Assembly: GCA_026168455.1 (NCBI GenBank)
Contig: CM047428.1
Span: forward strand, 4,150,943 to 4,214,942
Direction: 5' to 3'
Length of the DNA stretch: 64,000 nt
From: Theocolax elegans
Taxonomy: Eukaryota > Arthropoda > Insecta > Hymenoptera > Cerocephalidae
The notes under the pieces were generated by a model. That model was not told the origin of the DNA and made no database searches. It saw nothing but the letters and a program-made list of their open reading frames with translations. A program made the position numbers and the translations under genes. The stretch's first letter is position 1. Each line of letters begins with the position of its first letter. Of this stretch, positions 37,720-52,700 are shown one piece after another.

Positions 37720-40700
37720 TCAGTAAATTAATCGAGAACGATGATTCGTGCCGGTCTCATCCATTTCATTATCTGATATTTCGGCCGCTACTTCTAATCG
37801 TTTTTTCTTCCCACTATCCGTTGGATACGCCTAAAATAAAAGGATCATTATTTTTTCGAAAAATAATTATCTTGCACAGATTCTTAAATAATATTAATAC
37901 GTATATATTAGATTGGTTAATTAATAATAAATTCTTATGTCGACTATCCAATAAACGTATGTACATTGAAATAGGATTATATTTCAGTCCTACAGTCCAT
38001 TATCTATTACAAAATAAAATATTAATTATAAGAAAGTAAAGATAATAATAAATATTAAAAAAAAATAAAATAATCCTTAAATAGAAAGTAAAAATAATAA
38101 TACATCCAATAAAATTAAAAAAAAATTGAACACCCGCCCTGATTTACAATCATTCACGTATCTATTAATAATTGTATAAAAAAATTTTTAATTGATATTA
38201 AGTATAGAGGATTAACATCAACTCCATAGTCGAAATTGTTCCTTTAAAAAGTATCTACTCAAATTAAAAAACAACACAAAAACCACTAAAAAAACATGTA
38301 CTAAAACCCGACTGCAATCGTGAATTTCTTAACTGATGCTTCGAGCAAGGATTCTGCTCTTTTTCAAAGTTGTAAGTGTCGTTTATTTACAAATATTAAT
38401 ATGTATAAGTATTATTTATAGTTTTAAAAAAGAGCAGAAGCTTGATCGAAACGTTAGTTAAGAAATTCACGACTGCACTTGGACCTTTTTTTAGTAAATG
38501 TTTTATTGATGTACGTAGTTTTTGTGCTGTTTCTTAATTTAAGTTAATATTTTTTAAAAGGAGGAGTTTTGACCATGGACGCAATGTTAATTCTTTCCTC
38601 AATAATAATTTTCTCAATAAGTTTTTCCAGGATTTCAATATTCATCTACATATGATTATCAGTCAGAGCGAGTGTCCAATTCTTTTATCTTATTCAATAT
38701 GTTTATTATTTTTACTATTTACGATTATTAATATTTTGTATTTTAATATTTTTATTATTTTTTACTTTTTATGATTAATATTTTATTTTTTTTTTTATTC
38801 TTTTTACTTTTTTTATAATTAATATTCTACGTTTTATAGTTAATGGAGAACCAGACCAAAATAATTATGTTCTAAATTAATTTAGATTGGTTAATATATT
38901 ATCCCAAAGCAACGAGTTATGATTTTTTACGGTTATCGTTCGACAATTGTGAATATAAGGTATTCGACCATTTTAACGTTTACCTCAAGAAAACATGTTA
39001 AAAGAAAAGGTTAACAAAAAGTAAAAAGGCATTAAGTAGTTTTCTCTTGTAGAAATCGATAAAATTCTCGCTTATGTATATTTTTTTGTTGTGCGTTTCA
39101 AAGCCGTATAGCCAATATTATGAAATGTAAAGGAAGTATTTAAAAAAAGATGTAAAAAAGTAATAGACCGTAATTGTGCAATTTTATAATTAAATGTAAA
39201 TGAATGTAAATAAATGTGAAACTACTGTAGTGAATGATAGTTGTTAATTTTTGCAGATTTTTATACTTGAGCTGGACTATACCCAAACGTAAAACGTTAT
39301 TCATATGATAATTTAACAAATGCTTGATAATATATAAATGATTAAAACGATTTTTAATACACTGAAAAAAATAATTTTTTACTTCAAACAGAATTCTTGT
39401 TAAATACGACTGAAGAAGAATTCTGTTTGATATTAAATAAATCTTCTTTTATCAAACTGTATCTCTTTACGTTTAAATCCTTGTATCGATACATATAATC
39501 AACCATATTTAGTTTTGTAATATCAACGAGATTTCTTCTTGGGTCATATTTAAGTAGAATATTCCGCTTGAAGTAAGAAATTATTTTTTTCATTGTAGCA
39601 AATTAATATGAATCGATATGTTTGTTGTAAATTAGTGTCCATACGCAAAATAAAATAAAAATAACTCTTAATCGATAATTAGCTGATTTTAGGATTGTTG
39701 ATAAAACTTTCGTATATGTACAAAATGATTCTTATAAAAATTTCTTATGATAAATCTCCATAAAAAGATTATATTAATTACAATATTTAATCTATAATAT
39801 ATATACATTAAGCTATTATATTTCGGACCAGATACTTACGTTACGTTAAATTAATTATTTTATAATCTTAATTTATTATTCTACCGTATATCGTTTTCTT
39901 TATTATTTTATTTTACCGTGTATATAACAAAGAAAACATTTGCATTCAATTACTCTGGAAAAGAAATATTTATTAAATGGCTACAACATACTGAGATTAT
40001 TATTTATATATTTATTTTACATAATTGTGTATATTAATTTATTTTAAGTAAATTATAATTTTGGTTTTACTTACTTTGGTAGTCGGCATTTCCGTTATAG
40101 GATTGGAATATTCATGCTCGCCCGGCATCAAAATGGAACTGGTGCTCGTAATGGATGAATTATTGTTGTTTCTCCGAGAAAATGATGAATTTTGGAAATG
40201 TATACTGTTAAACAAGTATTATTACATTAATTATCAAAATGATCGTATTGATGCGATCGATTTAATTTGTTAAAAAATCAGTTATAAAATATATATATAT
40301 ATAGTGACGTGTATTATAAAAAAGATTTTAAAGAAAGGCAATTATATTTTATATCTTCAAAATGGAACACCGAAATTTTCAAATATGAATGTAATATATA
40401 ATATATCGCGGTAAGTGCTTGGTAATTAGTTATTTATTTATGCCTGCGGATGAAAGTTGCTGTGATTCATCCAAGGGAATAATCGTCTACTTTACTCCCG
40501 AAGTGCATGTACAATTTTCCACCCTGAACATTTGAAATGCAACTTTATGTGACAATTTATCAATAATATAAAATCAATCAAATATCTCTTGAATCTAGAA
40601 GAATTGTATTGCACCCAAAAATAGGTCTACGCAATGAATAAAATCATCAAAGAAATAAAATAAAATTTTACTCCCTTCGTATAGAGGTGAATAAAGTAGA

Positions 40701-43700
40701 CTTTATAGATAATCATGTTGAAAAATAAGTTAATTCATTAAGTTCAAAAGTTAGGTTTGTTCAGATGAATCATATTGATCGCACATATAAATACTATCGA
40801 GGTGTTTGCGTTACCTAAGATCCCGATGCTTGAAGAGGCCAGGCTTTTTCTTCTTCAGGTAAAAGTAGACGGCAAACATGAGAGCGAAAGCGATAAGAGT
40901 AACAAAGAATCCAGTAAGAGTGCCACTATTTGGCCTAGAGTCATGTGAATATTCATGAGTGACAATGGGAGCTTCGTTCAACGGAGATCGCGCATTGTTA
41001 TCATCGACCAAGAAATCCTCGTTATCGGTTTTCAAATCCTCCAAACATCCAGTATAATTATGAGTGTTGGCTGGCAAACCATTCGCACATATGCAAACAG
41101 CTTCGCCTTTGCGTATCACGCACATGTGTGCGCAACCTCGATCCTTGCATTTATTTTCACCTGTTATTGGAATCGTTAAGTTAGCGTTCACTATACAATA
41201 TTTTTCGACTTCGAAACATTACGTACGTCTCAACGATATACAGGTATTCTATGTGTATCTATATAATTTAATTAACGACGCATATGTACACGGACAGAAA
41301 TTTTGTATTAAAAATTACTATAGTTTCTAGTGAAGAAATTACAGACTGACAGATTAAGGAAAATTACTGTAGTTTATATTAAAATTTAGAAAAGGTATAG
41401 TAAATATTACAAGAATTATAGTAAATTTTATTATGAACTATAGTCATTTTTACTGCAAACCATACTCATTTTCCTCAGTTTAACAGTCTGTGATTTCTTC
41501 ACTAGAAACTATAGTGATTTTTAATCTAAACTTTTTCTCGGTGTACAATATCGTCACGTTAATTACCTGTCGGTTGTCTGGAAACTTGCGAGACCACAAA
41601 CAATTTGTAAAGATTATGAGATCCAACTTGGAGGAGACTGTAAGTCATATCCCCGTACAATTCACGCTTCCTAAGTGTATTTGATTCGGTTTGCCAGTAC
41701 AACGAGTCTTCGTAAAAATTCAAACCCACTGGTTTCGTCTGAAATTTAATGATTGTTTCCTTTAATTATCAATATCATTTCGTTATCATCGTATCAACGT
41801 ATTATTTGAAATATATTGTATATGATTACTATAAGATCAGCTAAAATGACTTTTCGATTGTTTCCATCGAAATCCATGCTCTCGATGGTATTTTGATAAT
41901 CCGCCCAATATAAAATCGACCGGTGAAGATCAACCGCTAGACCGCTAATGATACCATCTTTTTCGGGTAAAATAACTTTTTGATCTCCGCCCATTAAATC
42001 CGAACGTAATATCTCGCACTTCGGTTTCTCAAAGACCTTCCAAGTCGCTTGGCTCCAGAATAACATTCTACAATATTACGAAACAACGATATTAAGTTAA
42101 TTATAAAATGTAAATTAATGTTATACATATAATTAATATAAATAATTGTATTCTTAAATAATTGTCAATGTACTCTTTCAGTGGCTCGATCGCTAAGGCC
42201 GTCACGTAAATATTGTTCCCTTCGATGTGCACCATTACCGAGCATTTATTGGCATCAACGTTACACGCCTGAAATAATACACAACGTTGATGATATACGT
42301 GTATTTTATAAAAAATTAGAAAAAAAACTCGATCCAAAAATTCATTGATCACGTACGTTTATCGAAAGTACTTGTTTGGTATTGACGTAATAGACATTAT
42401 CCGTGATCCAGTCAACAGCTAATATGTATGGGCTTCCAACTCCATTGGATATAACCGAATGATTTTTAGTATCTATGTGCATTTTATGAATCGTTCCCGA
42501 ATTTTCTAAAATAAAAAGAAAAACAATCATATTACGTTAGATAACGCGATGTAGTATATAATTCGTCGAATTCAATGTCACGTGGACGTGTCGCAACTGA
42601 CCGTTACTCCAGAATATCGTGTTCTCTCTTGCATTCGCATCTAATCCGGTTATTTCAAATCCCTCTTCGTGGTACAAAATCGTAACGGAGTTGTGCGTGG
42701 ACAATTGCATCATTCTAATGTCGTATTTAGTAGCAGTGATGAGTTTTACTACCGGTCCTTTCAACACAATACGATTAAATTCATTTGCATATACGCATTT
42801 TAATGTCAGTTGAGTAAAAATAAAAATAGAAAACGTGGGTGTACAAGTGTACTAACCGGTAGCTTTGCACGATATATGATTGAGACGTAACGCGTAACCG
42901 TCAAAACAAGAGCAACTGTAAGATCCTACGGTATTGGTACAGACTTGCGGGCAAATGTTTCTTTGGCACTCGTCAATGTCTTCACACGTTTTTCCATCAC
43001 TTTGAAGTTCATAACCCCCACGGCAACTGCACAATGCTCCCTTCGGCGTTTTGTAGCAAATGTTATCGCATTCATTTTCTGTACAGGCTTTATCTGTCAA
43101 AGTAACATAGATTATTTATATAACTGTTCTAATGTACACTGACGCTTTGAAGTTTGGGTTTACTAAAGCAAAGATCGAGCCAACTTTTGAGTTTAATATC
43201 TTTGGTCCAAATGGTGCTATGCACAAACCTGTCGCAGATCGTTTGAAAGGTAATTTAAAAAGATTTTAATTGACATATAACGAATGTCGATTTACAAATT
43301 TTTAATTTACTTAGTAACAAAGAATATATAAAATTACTTTAAAAGTGTTTGCACTTTACAAGGTTATGGGTATATATTTTAATTTCGTACGATGAAAATT
43401 CAAGCTTTTTTTAACAGCTTTCGTTTGGTTTCTTTACTAAATTTATTATATCATCATTTTTAAGGAAGTTTTCATACAAAGATACATATATATCTGTTTA
43501 TTTTTCTGTATATATCGGCATTCTTACATATCATCGAAAAACCACGAAAAAACACATTGTGGGTTTTCATATGAAAAATAACTACACAAATTATAAGTGC
43601 ATTTTGAATTATAAAAATGGTTTCTTTTTCGTTTTAATCATTTAACAGTCAGATTAACCACAAATTAACAAATAATTCTGTCTTTTTTGACTGCTAACAT

Positions 43701-46700
43701 ATTTAGAAAAATAAAAAAATATATATATCTGCATAAAAACTTTCATAAATTTAAAAAAACCATTCGAAAGCTCTTAAAAAAAAGCTTTAAGGGGATGTCG
43801 GACCCAGAAAATGGTCATTTTGTACTTTTTTTATAAATAAATGAATAAAGTTTTTAAAAAATGCCGAACGTCAAGCCCTTGGGCATGTTTTAAATAATAT
43901 ACCCAAATTTTTCTAGATTTTTAAATCCATAATTTAATCACAATGTTTAGTTTGAAAAATTATGCTTTTTTTGTCTAATAATTACCGACTAAACATTGTT
44001 TATTCAAGTATCATTTAAGTAATGTTTTTTCATTAAAAGATCAAAACGTCAAGCCCTTCCTTATGTTTTCAGCTATCCGTATGAATTTTTCCAGATTTTT
44101 AATGCAATATTTTAGATATAATTTTTGGGTTGAAAGGTGCAGATTCCTGTAATTTAGGTCCGACATTCCGTTAAGCTTCAATTTTCATGGTACAAAATAA
44201 AAATGTACATAATTAATCCTTGTAAATTACAAACATGTTTAAAGTAAATCTTATTTTTAACTTTTTTATTGTAAGTTTTAGTTTATTAAGTAAATTTGAA
44301 ATGTAAATAGACTTTCATTAAGAGAGTGGCTTACCCGGTGGATTACCGACAAAGCCAAAAAAAGGTAAGTGTTACATTTATTTAAAAAAATACGCATTTT
44401 TATGCAAAACCCGAATACAGAAGCAATAGATAATTATTAAATGATAAGTCATTCTACAAATTTCTAGGTCAATACAACAAAGACACTAAAAAATTTCTGC
44501 ACCGAAAAGCCACAAATAATCATACATTTTCAGTGCAAAAATTTCTTAGGGTGTACCGATTTGAAACTTTGTAGAATGATTTATTATTTAATTATTTAGT
44601 GCTTTTGTATTCGGATTTTCCATAAAATTGCGTATTTTTTTTAATAGAATAATATTCTTTTTTTGTTCAGTCGGTAACCTACCGGGTATGCCACCTCCTT
44701 AAGTCCTTAGGTGGTAAGGTAAAACGAAAGCTTTTCAAACTACATTTAAAACGCAACAGGTTTTTGTAGTACCATTTGGACCAAAGATATTAAACTAAAG
44801 TTAAGATAGTGTATATACGTGTTTTCGTAGTTTAATTGTCAGTACCAGTATATATGTAGCTATTCTTAATTGGTTACAACTAGTATAAAAAGCGGGTGCA
44901 ACGGTCTAATTTTATCCTCTGTAGAATATATCAACCGAGCTAAGACGAAGAATTCAATTTATAAAGTATAATAGTATTTGAAAAAGTAATCAACATAAGG
45001 GATATCTCGCAAACGCGATTATACTTTAGTCTGAAATTTCGAAGAGAGATAATCGTTTGTAACAAAGACGCGTCTTCTACTTTTATCAAATACGACTATA
45101 CTTTATAAATTATAACCGAATTATTAATTGAAAATTGATGATTTTGGTTGATACGGTAAACAATAGAGGTACGTACCGCATTCGCCACCCTCATCACTAC
45201 CATCCAGACAATCTTTCGTAGAGTCACAAACTTTGATCAAATTAATGCACGCTCCAGTATTACATCTGAATTGCCCTTCAGAGCAATTAGTCGTTGACAC
45301 TCCAGACGGTTGTGGTAACAACATATGCTTCGAATCGCAAAACTCGTCGGAACCATCGCCACAATCGTCCGATTGGTCGCACATCCACTCGCTAGGGATG
45401 CATTTGCTATTGCGGCAAGTAAATTGAAAATCTAAACAATGACCGCAACCGTGTTCATCGTCACGCTTCGGGCAGTCGATTTTACCGTTGCATCTATTAT
45501 ATAAACACATATTTTTTAAGACTATAATTTACCTCTCGATTCAATACTACCTTAATATAAAATAAATATTCTACGAATAAAGTTTAAATTGAATTATGGG
45601 TGATTTGTATTCGATTATAGTGGAATAGGTAAGGTTATACGTTGTAATTTAAAATATTTTTTTTCAGACAAACAAGTTCAAAATATGTATCTTTTATGAT
45701 TTGTATACAATATGGATTACCTGAGACTCATTCTTATGCAGGTAGTACTGTTTAGACATTTATAATGATCTCCTGGACAAATCAATGCTTCAAATTTATC
45801 TGTTTCTGAACATTGCAACTCATCGGAATCATCGTCGCAATCGTTGATACCGTTACATTTCAAAAGGATATCGATACAACGACCATTTCTACAACTAAAC
45901 ATGTTTTCCGCGCATTCGGTTGGTTTGCACTCGTCGTGCTCATCCGATCCATCCTTGCAATCGGGCTGGAAATTGATAAACCAAAAAAAGAAGAGACGTT
46001 ATTTTATATAAATACCGATAATGTAAATGAAATACAGAAAATGATAATTTACCGTTCCATCGCATTCCCAATTACTTGGGATGCATAGGCCAGTATCACC
46101 GCATCTAAATGAATATTGATCGCACATGTGTTCATTGCAATCTTCTTCATCCGACATATCCTGACAATCATCTACTCCATTACACACGAGAAATTTGTCT
46201 ACGCATTTTCCGTTACGACAACGATGTTCCTCTGAAATATACGTTAATTAAGTATACATGTCAAATGATTGCTGTTCAATTATATTGTATAGATATATGT
46301 GGAAAAATGTGTATACTGTCGGTGCACGTGTGGATATCACAATCTTCCTCATCCGAATGGTCATTGCAATTGAAGATAGAATCGCATCGATTCGCTTTGT
46401 TAATGCATTCGCCGCTACGACACAAAAATTCATCGGGAGAACACTTCAATGCGGAATCATCCGAACAACCAACTTCGTCTTCACCGTCTGGACAGTCGTT
46501 GACTCCGTTGCACCTGATTATTTTTTTACCGCACGCATATAGAAATTTGTATCAAAAGCATAATGAAGGTATTTAAATTCATCGACGATTCGTTGAAACG
46601 TCATATACAAAATTGAAATGTATTTGTTCACCTTACCTTTGGATCTTTTTGATGCATTTGTTGTTTACCGTGCACTTGACCTCGTCGTCGGAACACGAAA

Positions 46701-49700
46701 GTTTGGGTCTGCACGTCTTATTGTCGAAGTTGGTGACGTAACCCGATGGACACGCGCACAACTGAAATAATTATTAAGTACATATTGATTGTTTAAAATA
46801 CTGTTCACAAAGAGAAAATAAATAATATCGTATATTCACTTTATTGGTGGAGTTGGTGACCAGACAGACGTGAGAACAACCTCCGTTGTTGTTGCGACAA
46901 GGATGCGACTCGTTTCTATAAATCCCCGTAACTTGTTGCAGGATACATAATATCCACATCGTTATCCACATCTTTAAAAGATAAAATGATTAATTATCGA
47001 TAAATCGTGTATTATCAAGTATATAAATGAAAATAAAAATACACACGTAAATTTAGACCCTTGATTCCAGTTGCAGGTAAATTTTTATCCACCCAAAATA
47101 GACGCTTCGATTTGCGATTTGTCCAGAATACCTCAGTGTCCAAGACTGACAGTGCAACGGGAGCAGTGATACCCGTCCGGAAGGGTTTTTGATTTTGACC
47201 TTGTGGTATATTAATAAACAAGGTGAATATGGATTTAGGTATAATCATAGTATATGTATAATAAAATTAACAGTAAGTAAAAGTAAACCTTCGATATCAA
47301 TGGATATGATGCGTCCTTTGCCTTCGTCGGCCCAATAAAGATGTTTTGCCTCTCGATCGTAAGCTAATGATATCTTTGGTCCAACCAATCCATAATCGAC
47401 CAAACGTGTCCTAGCCCCTAAACCGTTCATCTGTATTTTATCGATGTGATATTCATTGTCCTTTCGGAATACCACGAATACCAATCTGAAGATAAATTAA
47501 ATTACGTTACATACTTTTGTTGAAATGGAAATATAGGTAATTGAAAAATTCGGTTGATAGATACTAACCCTTCTTCGGGAGCGACAACTAAATCGTACGG
47601 ACTCTCGGTGAATGTGAATTCAGTCTTCTCGCCAGTAGTCAAACTGTGTACTTCGATTCTTTTGTGTATGGGATAACTTATGTACAAATTATTACCAAAA
47701 TAGTCGAAATCCATACTCTCAACGAGATCGTTCACAATTGGAATGATATGTTTGATCTCTCCGTTATGCGGATTAAACCGGAAAATCGACTTTACCATTT
47801 CATCCGTACCGATAATCGAATCTAGAATATATAATGTAATTAATATTTGTACAGTAGTGAAAGATAATAAATGGGATTACATTAAAATGAGTTACGAAGC
47901 ACAGTAATTCTTCGCAATTATTTGCTTTCTCGCGAAAAATTCTAATACTTTCAACAGTAAGAGACAAACAGTAACAAATGCAACGATACAAAATTTCACT
48001 ACAGCAAGATCTATGCTATTGGTGAATGTTAAAATTATTCAATACAGATTTTTAATAATAAATATTGTAAATTTACGATTTGATCCTGTTATTAAGTAAC
48101 AGTTAGATACAAGTCTAATTTAACCTTTTAATCGATATGCAATTAACTATACAGTTACACAAATAAATTGTAAAATAGATCATGTTATAAATTAGTACGT
48201 AATAAAGACTTAAACTCTATCTCTTTAATTGAGTTTAAATTATTTTTTCTCTGCTGGATAATTATGTACATTTATTCGATATAAAAATATGTAGTGTTCT
48301 TATTACTCTCGATAATTAAATTAAATTAAAATTAAAATTTTGATTAATTTTTAATGAAAAAAAAAATAATAGTTTCATTAACGTAAGATCCAATAATTGC
48401 ACTGTGCTCATATAGTGACTGCACTTAATTTTATTTGCATTCGCTGCACAATTTTCAAATTGTAAGACATTTTTATATAGGCATTACGTAAACAAAGCCT
48501 TACGTAAAGACGCAACGAAAGTTATATACGTTTATAATAAGCGCAATACGTGCGGTCGAGTGCATATATATATATCGTCTCCACCGCGTGTACGAAATTC
48601 AAGATGGTATGTATGCAATCATATATATATATATATATGTATGTAAAAAAGTAAAGTTTATATATGTACCAGCGAGCGAGTCGTAAGTAATGGCGGTAAT
48701 AGTATGAGCCGACATAATATTGGCGCTCATTCTTGGTTTCCCGAGCAACTCGTGATAATAGTCGATAAATGTGTTACCAGCTGCGATTGCAATGTGCTTC
48801 CGCTTTCCTGAATCTGTGGGATAAGATACCTCGTCATATATTTTATTTTTTATTTTCGTCTAATTCACTCGAATTTCGCAATAGACATACATAGATTCAC
48901 GAATACGATTGAAGTGTCACACTGAGAAAGAAGTTTTAGTAAAAATTACAATCATGTTTATACAATGGAGAGACATAATCGACGAATGATAAAAATTACT
49001 ATTACTATTACGCGGCGAGTGAGAAAAGTTTTAGTAAATTTTACTAAAATTTCTCTAAATATTACTAAACATTCACTAATGCGGTAAAGAGACTACCGAA
49101 ACTCAAAGAATTACTCAACTTTTTGTGAACTTGTTACTAGGACTTTATATCAAGTTTTACTGAGAATTCTACTAATTTTTACCAAAAGTTCAGTAATTTT
49201 TTGTATTTTGGCAGGCTGTTACCCTGTTAGTGAAAGTTTAGTAAAGTTTTCTAAAATTTTACGACGAGTATGGAACGTATAGTAAATCTTAATAAATATG
49301 AAGTAAAATTACCTATAATAAAAATAGTCATTTTTATCATTTATGAATTTTGTATTCCCATTACTAAACAACATTGTCAATTTTACCACAAATTCTTTTT
49401 TCGTGCAAATGTATAGATTGCAATGAAACATCTTTACTTTTTTTAACTGATGTGTCTAAATTAAAGTAGTTTCAAGCTTTTACATGCATTGTCCAAAATA
49501 AAAAGAAAGTTGTACATAAAATGACAATAAGTACTGTCTAGCAATCAAGTGACAGACTGTCAAGATGCGATAAATTACTACACTCTATATAAAATTTACG
49601 CACCACACGGTGAATATTCCAAAAATTGTAGCGAAAATGAATAGACTTTTGATAAACAGTTACTTACAGTACAGTAATTTTTAGAATTTTTAGTCTGCCA

Positions 49701-52700
49701 TTTCATTACTAGACAATATTGTCATTTTTACTACAGCTTTTTTCCATTATATTATTAATTAATTATTAATTATTTAAATTTTATTGTATTATTAATTAAT
49801 TAAATTTTATACGTACACGGAAAAAAATGTTTGATTAAAAATTACTATATATATACTCTTTAGGAAAGGAGGGATAAACTGTCAAAATAATAAAATATTG
49901 TTGCTTATGGTAAAATTTAATAGAATAAAAATTTGTATTGAATCATATAAATTAACAGTTTGTCTCTTATTTGCTAAAGACTATAGTCATGTTTAATTCA
50001 ACATTATTCTCCGTATATTGATCAAGGGGGTGTCATACGATGACGTAAAAACAAATTACTAATAACAATTAATAAAAACCAATTTACGCAAAACCAAGAG
50101 TTAGTTGCTCTCCGTTGTGTAATTATCTATCGATTTACACAGTTTCAAGTTATTATAACAATATGTCGCCGAAAAAACATTGAAAAATGCAATTTTCTTA
50201 AATTTATCTAGGTTTTCTAGGCGACATATTGTTACAATAACTTTGTAAAATGATAGGTTGTTACATTAATTTTTATTAGTAATTTAGTGGTTTTTTCGTC
50301 TGCTATTTTATGCAGATATTTGGCGCGAAATTTAAATTTTTCATTGGGTATGACGCCACCTTAAATTTAATTATTATGAAAAATAAAAAATTATAATAAT
50401 AAACGAAGAAAATAATCAAAACAATTGTTAGGGTACTAAATGTTAAATTTCAAACCTTTGCAAGTATGCTTGTTTTCGTTCAATTCTTTATCCAAAGTGC
50501 AGGCACAAGAGTACGTTTGATTGCCCGACAAAAGACACAATTGAGAGCAGGGCTTTGAAATACATGGATTCCTGTACTGTAAATTGAAAACAAATGTTAA
50601 AATATAGTGTAGATTTTAAACGAAAAATAATAAATAAATGTGAGAGAATAATAATCTATCTACAATAAAAGGAAAAAAACAATAAAAGTATACATGTTTG
50701 TGAACTATATAATTGATAAACTTTAAATTACTGAAAGATTATACATGTACAACCAGTTTGTTATACATGTCCTTATATATATATTAAATTCGTATTTACA
50801 AATCTTACTTTGACTTTGAGCGTCGAATGGTAAATATGAATTCCATAAACAGTTTCCGACATTTGAAACTGAGTGGTGAAGTTTTTGCCTGTAAATTTAT
50901 TGCACGAATGGATACTGTTCGTCGTCCAATCGCTCCAGTACAATTGATTTCCGAAAATAGCTATCGAGTACGGATGTTTTGCCGCGTCGTGGAGAACAGT
51001 CTGAAAACAGGAATTAATTCTCACTTTTTTAATTGCGAGTAAACAAAACGTACTGGTTGATCGAATCTCTAATTACGCGTACATTAAATTAAAACTGCAA
51101 GTAAGTGAACGGTTAATACATTAAAATGTTTATACGTACTCGACGATCCCGACCATCGAGGAAAATTGACTCGATGACTTTTAATTTGGCGTCCACCCAG
51201 TACAATCGCTTGCTCGGATAATCAATTGTTAAACCGTTGGGCCAAACAATATTTTCTTTGATGAAAAATTCTCTATTCGATCCGTCCATGTATGCTGTTG
51301 ATATGTGAGGATTAACTCCCCAATCGCTCCAGAATAATTTTCTGTATAGTCCAAGAAATGCGGATTTTATTATTCAATTAAATAACTAGTATATATATAC
51401 TATCAAATTTTTCAACAACAATTTATTTCTAAATTTCTAAATTTATACTTTTTCTGGTATATTTAATGTAATCATAATAAATTTAATTTTGTATTTATGG
51501 CAAAAGGGTAATATAAGTGTTCAAAACACAAAAGTAAGTCTACGATGAATAAAATAGGTCTACATTCAGTAAAATAATCGAAGAAATAAAATGCAATTTT
51601 ACTCCGTTCGTATACAGGTCATATAAAGTAGACTATTCAAAATAATTACGGTGAAAAATACATTACGTATTAATTTATTGTATAAAACGAATAATGATTA
51701 ATAATAAATTGATTACCCTTCAGATGTGGTTCTCTGTGACATCGAGATGAAAAAATTAAATATTGCTATAACTGTGTGAATATGTTTTAGAGGTAATCCC
51801 AGTAGTTCTCCTGAATTTTTTCGATTTTTTCTTGGGCCATTATTTTAAGTTACAGAGAGTCAAAGTTGACATTTTAGCACTTTTTGCATATTCTATGCCC
51901 ATTTTCATGAATTTTTAGCTCCCAGGGGATGCATTTTTCACTTAAAAACATAAGTATGACCACTTTTTTTGTAAAATTTTCCGAACTTTTCATTAAAATA
52001 CTTTTAAAGTCATAAATGTATGCTGTCACACTCTTGTAAGCCATTTAAACCTTAAATTGTGAAAATCAGCAATTCTGCTCCGGACTCTGGTAACCTAATA
52101 CTGTCTAAAAGTTGTCTTTTTATAGTCAGAAACTGCCTGAAAATTTCCAGAGTGGGTCTAAATCATTAAGATCACTTATGGTCAAAATATCCGGGAAAAG
52201 TGCCCGAAATATTAATAGAAATGTATATTTGTTGCCTTATAACGATGAATCTAGTAGCATGATCATTGCAAAAAAATTTATGCACTTACCTTGGAATGGT
52301 AGAAAAGTATCTCCACTTGTTTCAGTATCCATCTAATCCCCTGTAAGCTTCTAAAAATACAAATATTATTATAAAATTATGAAAAATTATTTTTTAAACA
52401 TTTTAATGCTGGATTTTTAGTTTTACATCCCTTACAAGAATTATAATACTAATCTGAAGGATTACTATAAAAGTATCAACATTATATTATTATTATTCAG
52501 CAATATATTGTTTAGATTTCACAAACTTGTCACTGTCACGTTATCAAATTATTCATTATAATTATATATCCGATTTATTTATATATCTTTTGTATTAAAT
52601 ACTTATATTCAGTTATTGTAATAATGATGTTTATATATTTATAGTAATCCTTCAGATTAGTATTATAATTCTTGTAAGGGATGTAAAACTAAAAATTCAG

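Larger units (their letters stand above)
43150..44810. mobile_element. Composite inverted-repeat element in receptor intron 22
   Basis: TAATATCTTTGGTCCAAATG at 43193 is repeated in reverse complement near 44785, with more similarity inward (AAACCTGT, GTTTGAAA). Two complete smaller MITEs (43788-44173 and 44319-44702) lie between. Outer limits are approximate. Confidence 0.6.

Noticed and set aside
46109..46576. Plus-strand 155-residue open frame over the second LDLa cluster
   Set aside because: Antisense of receptor exons 19 and 20, where cysteine-rich codons keep the opposite frame open.
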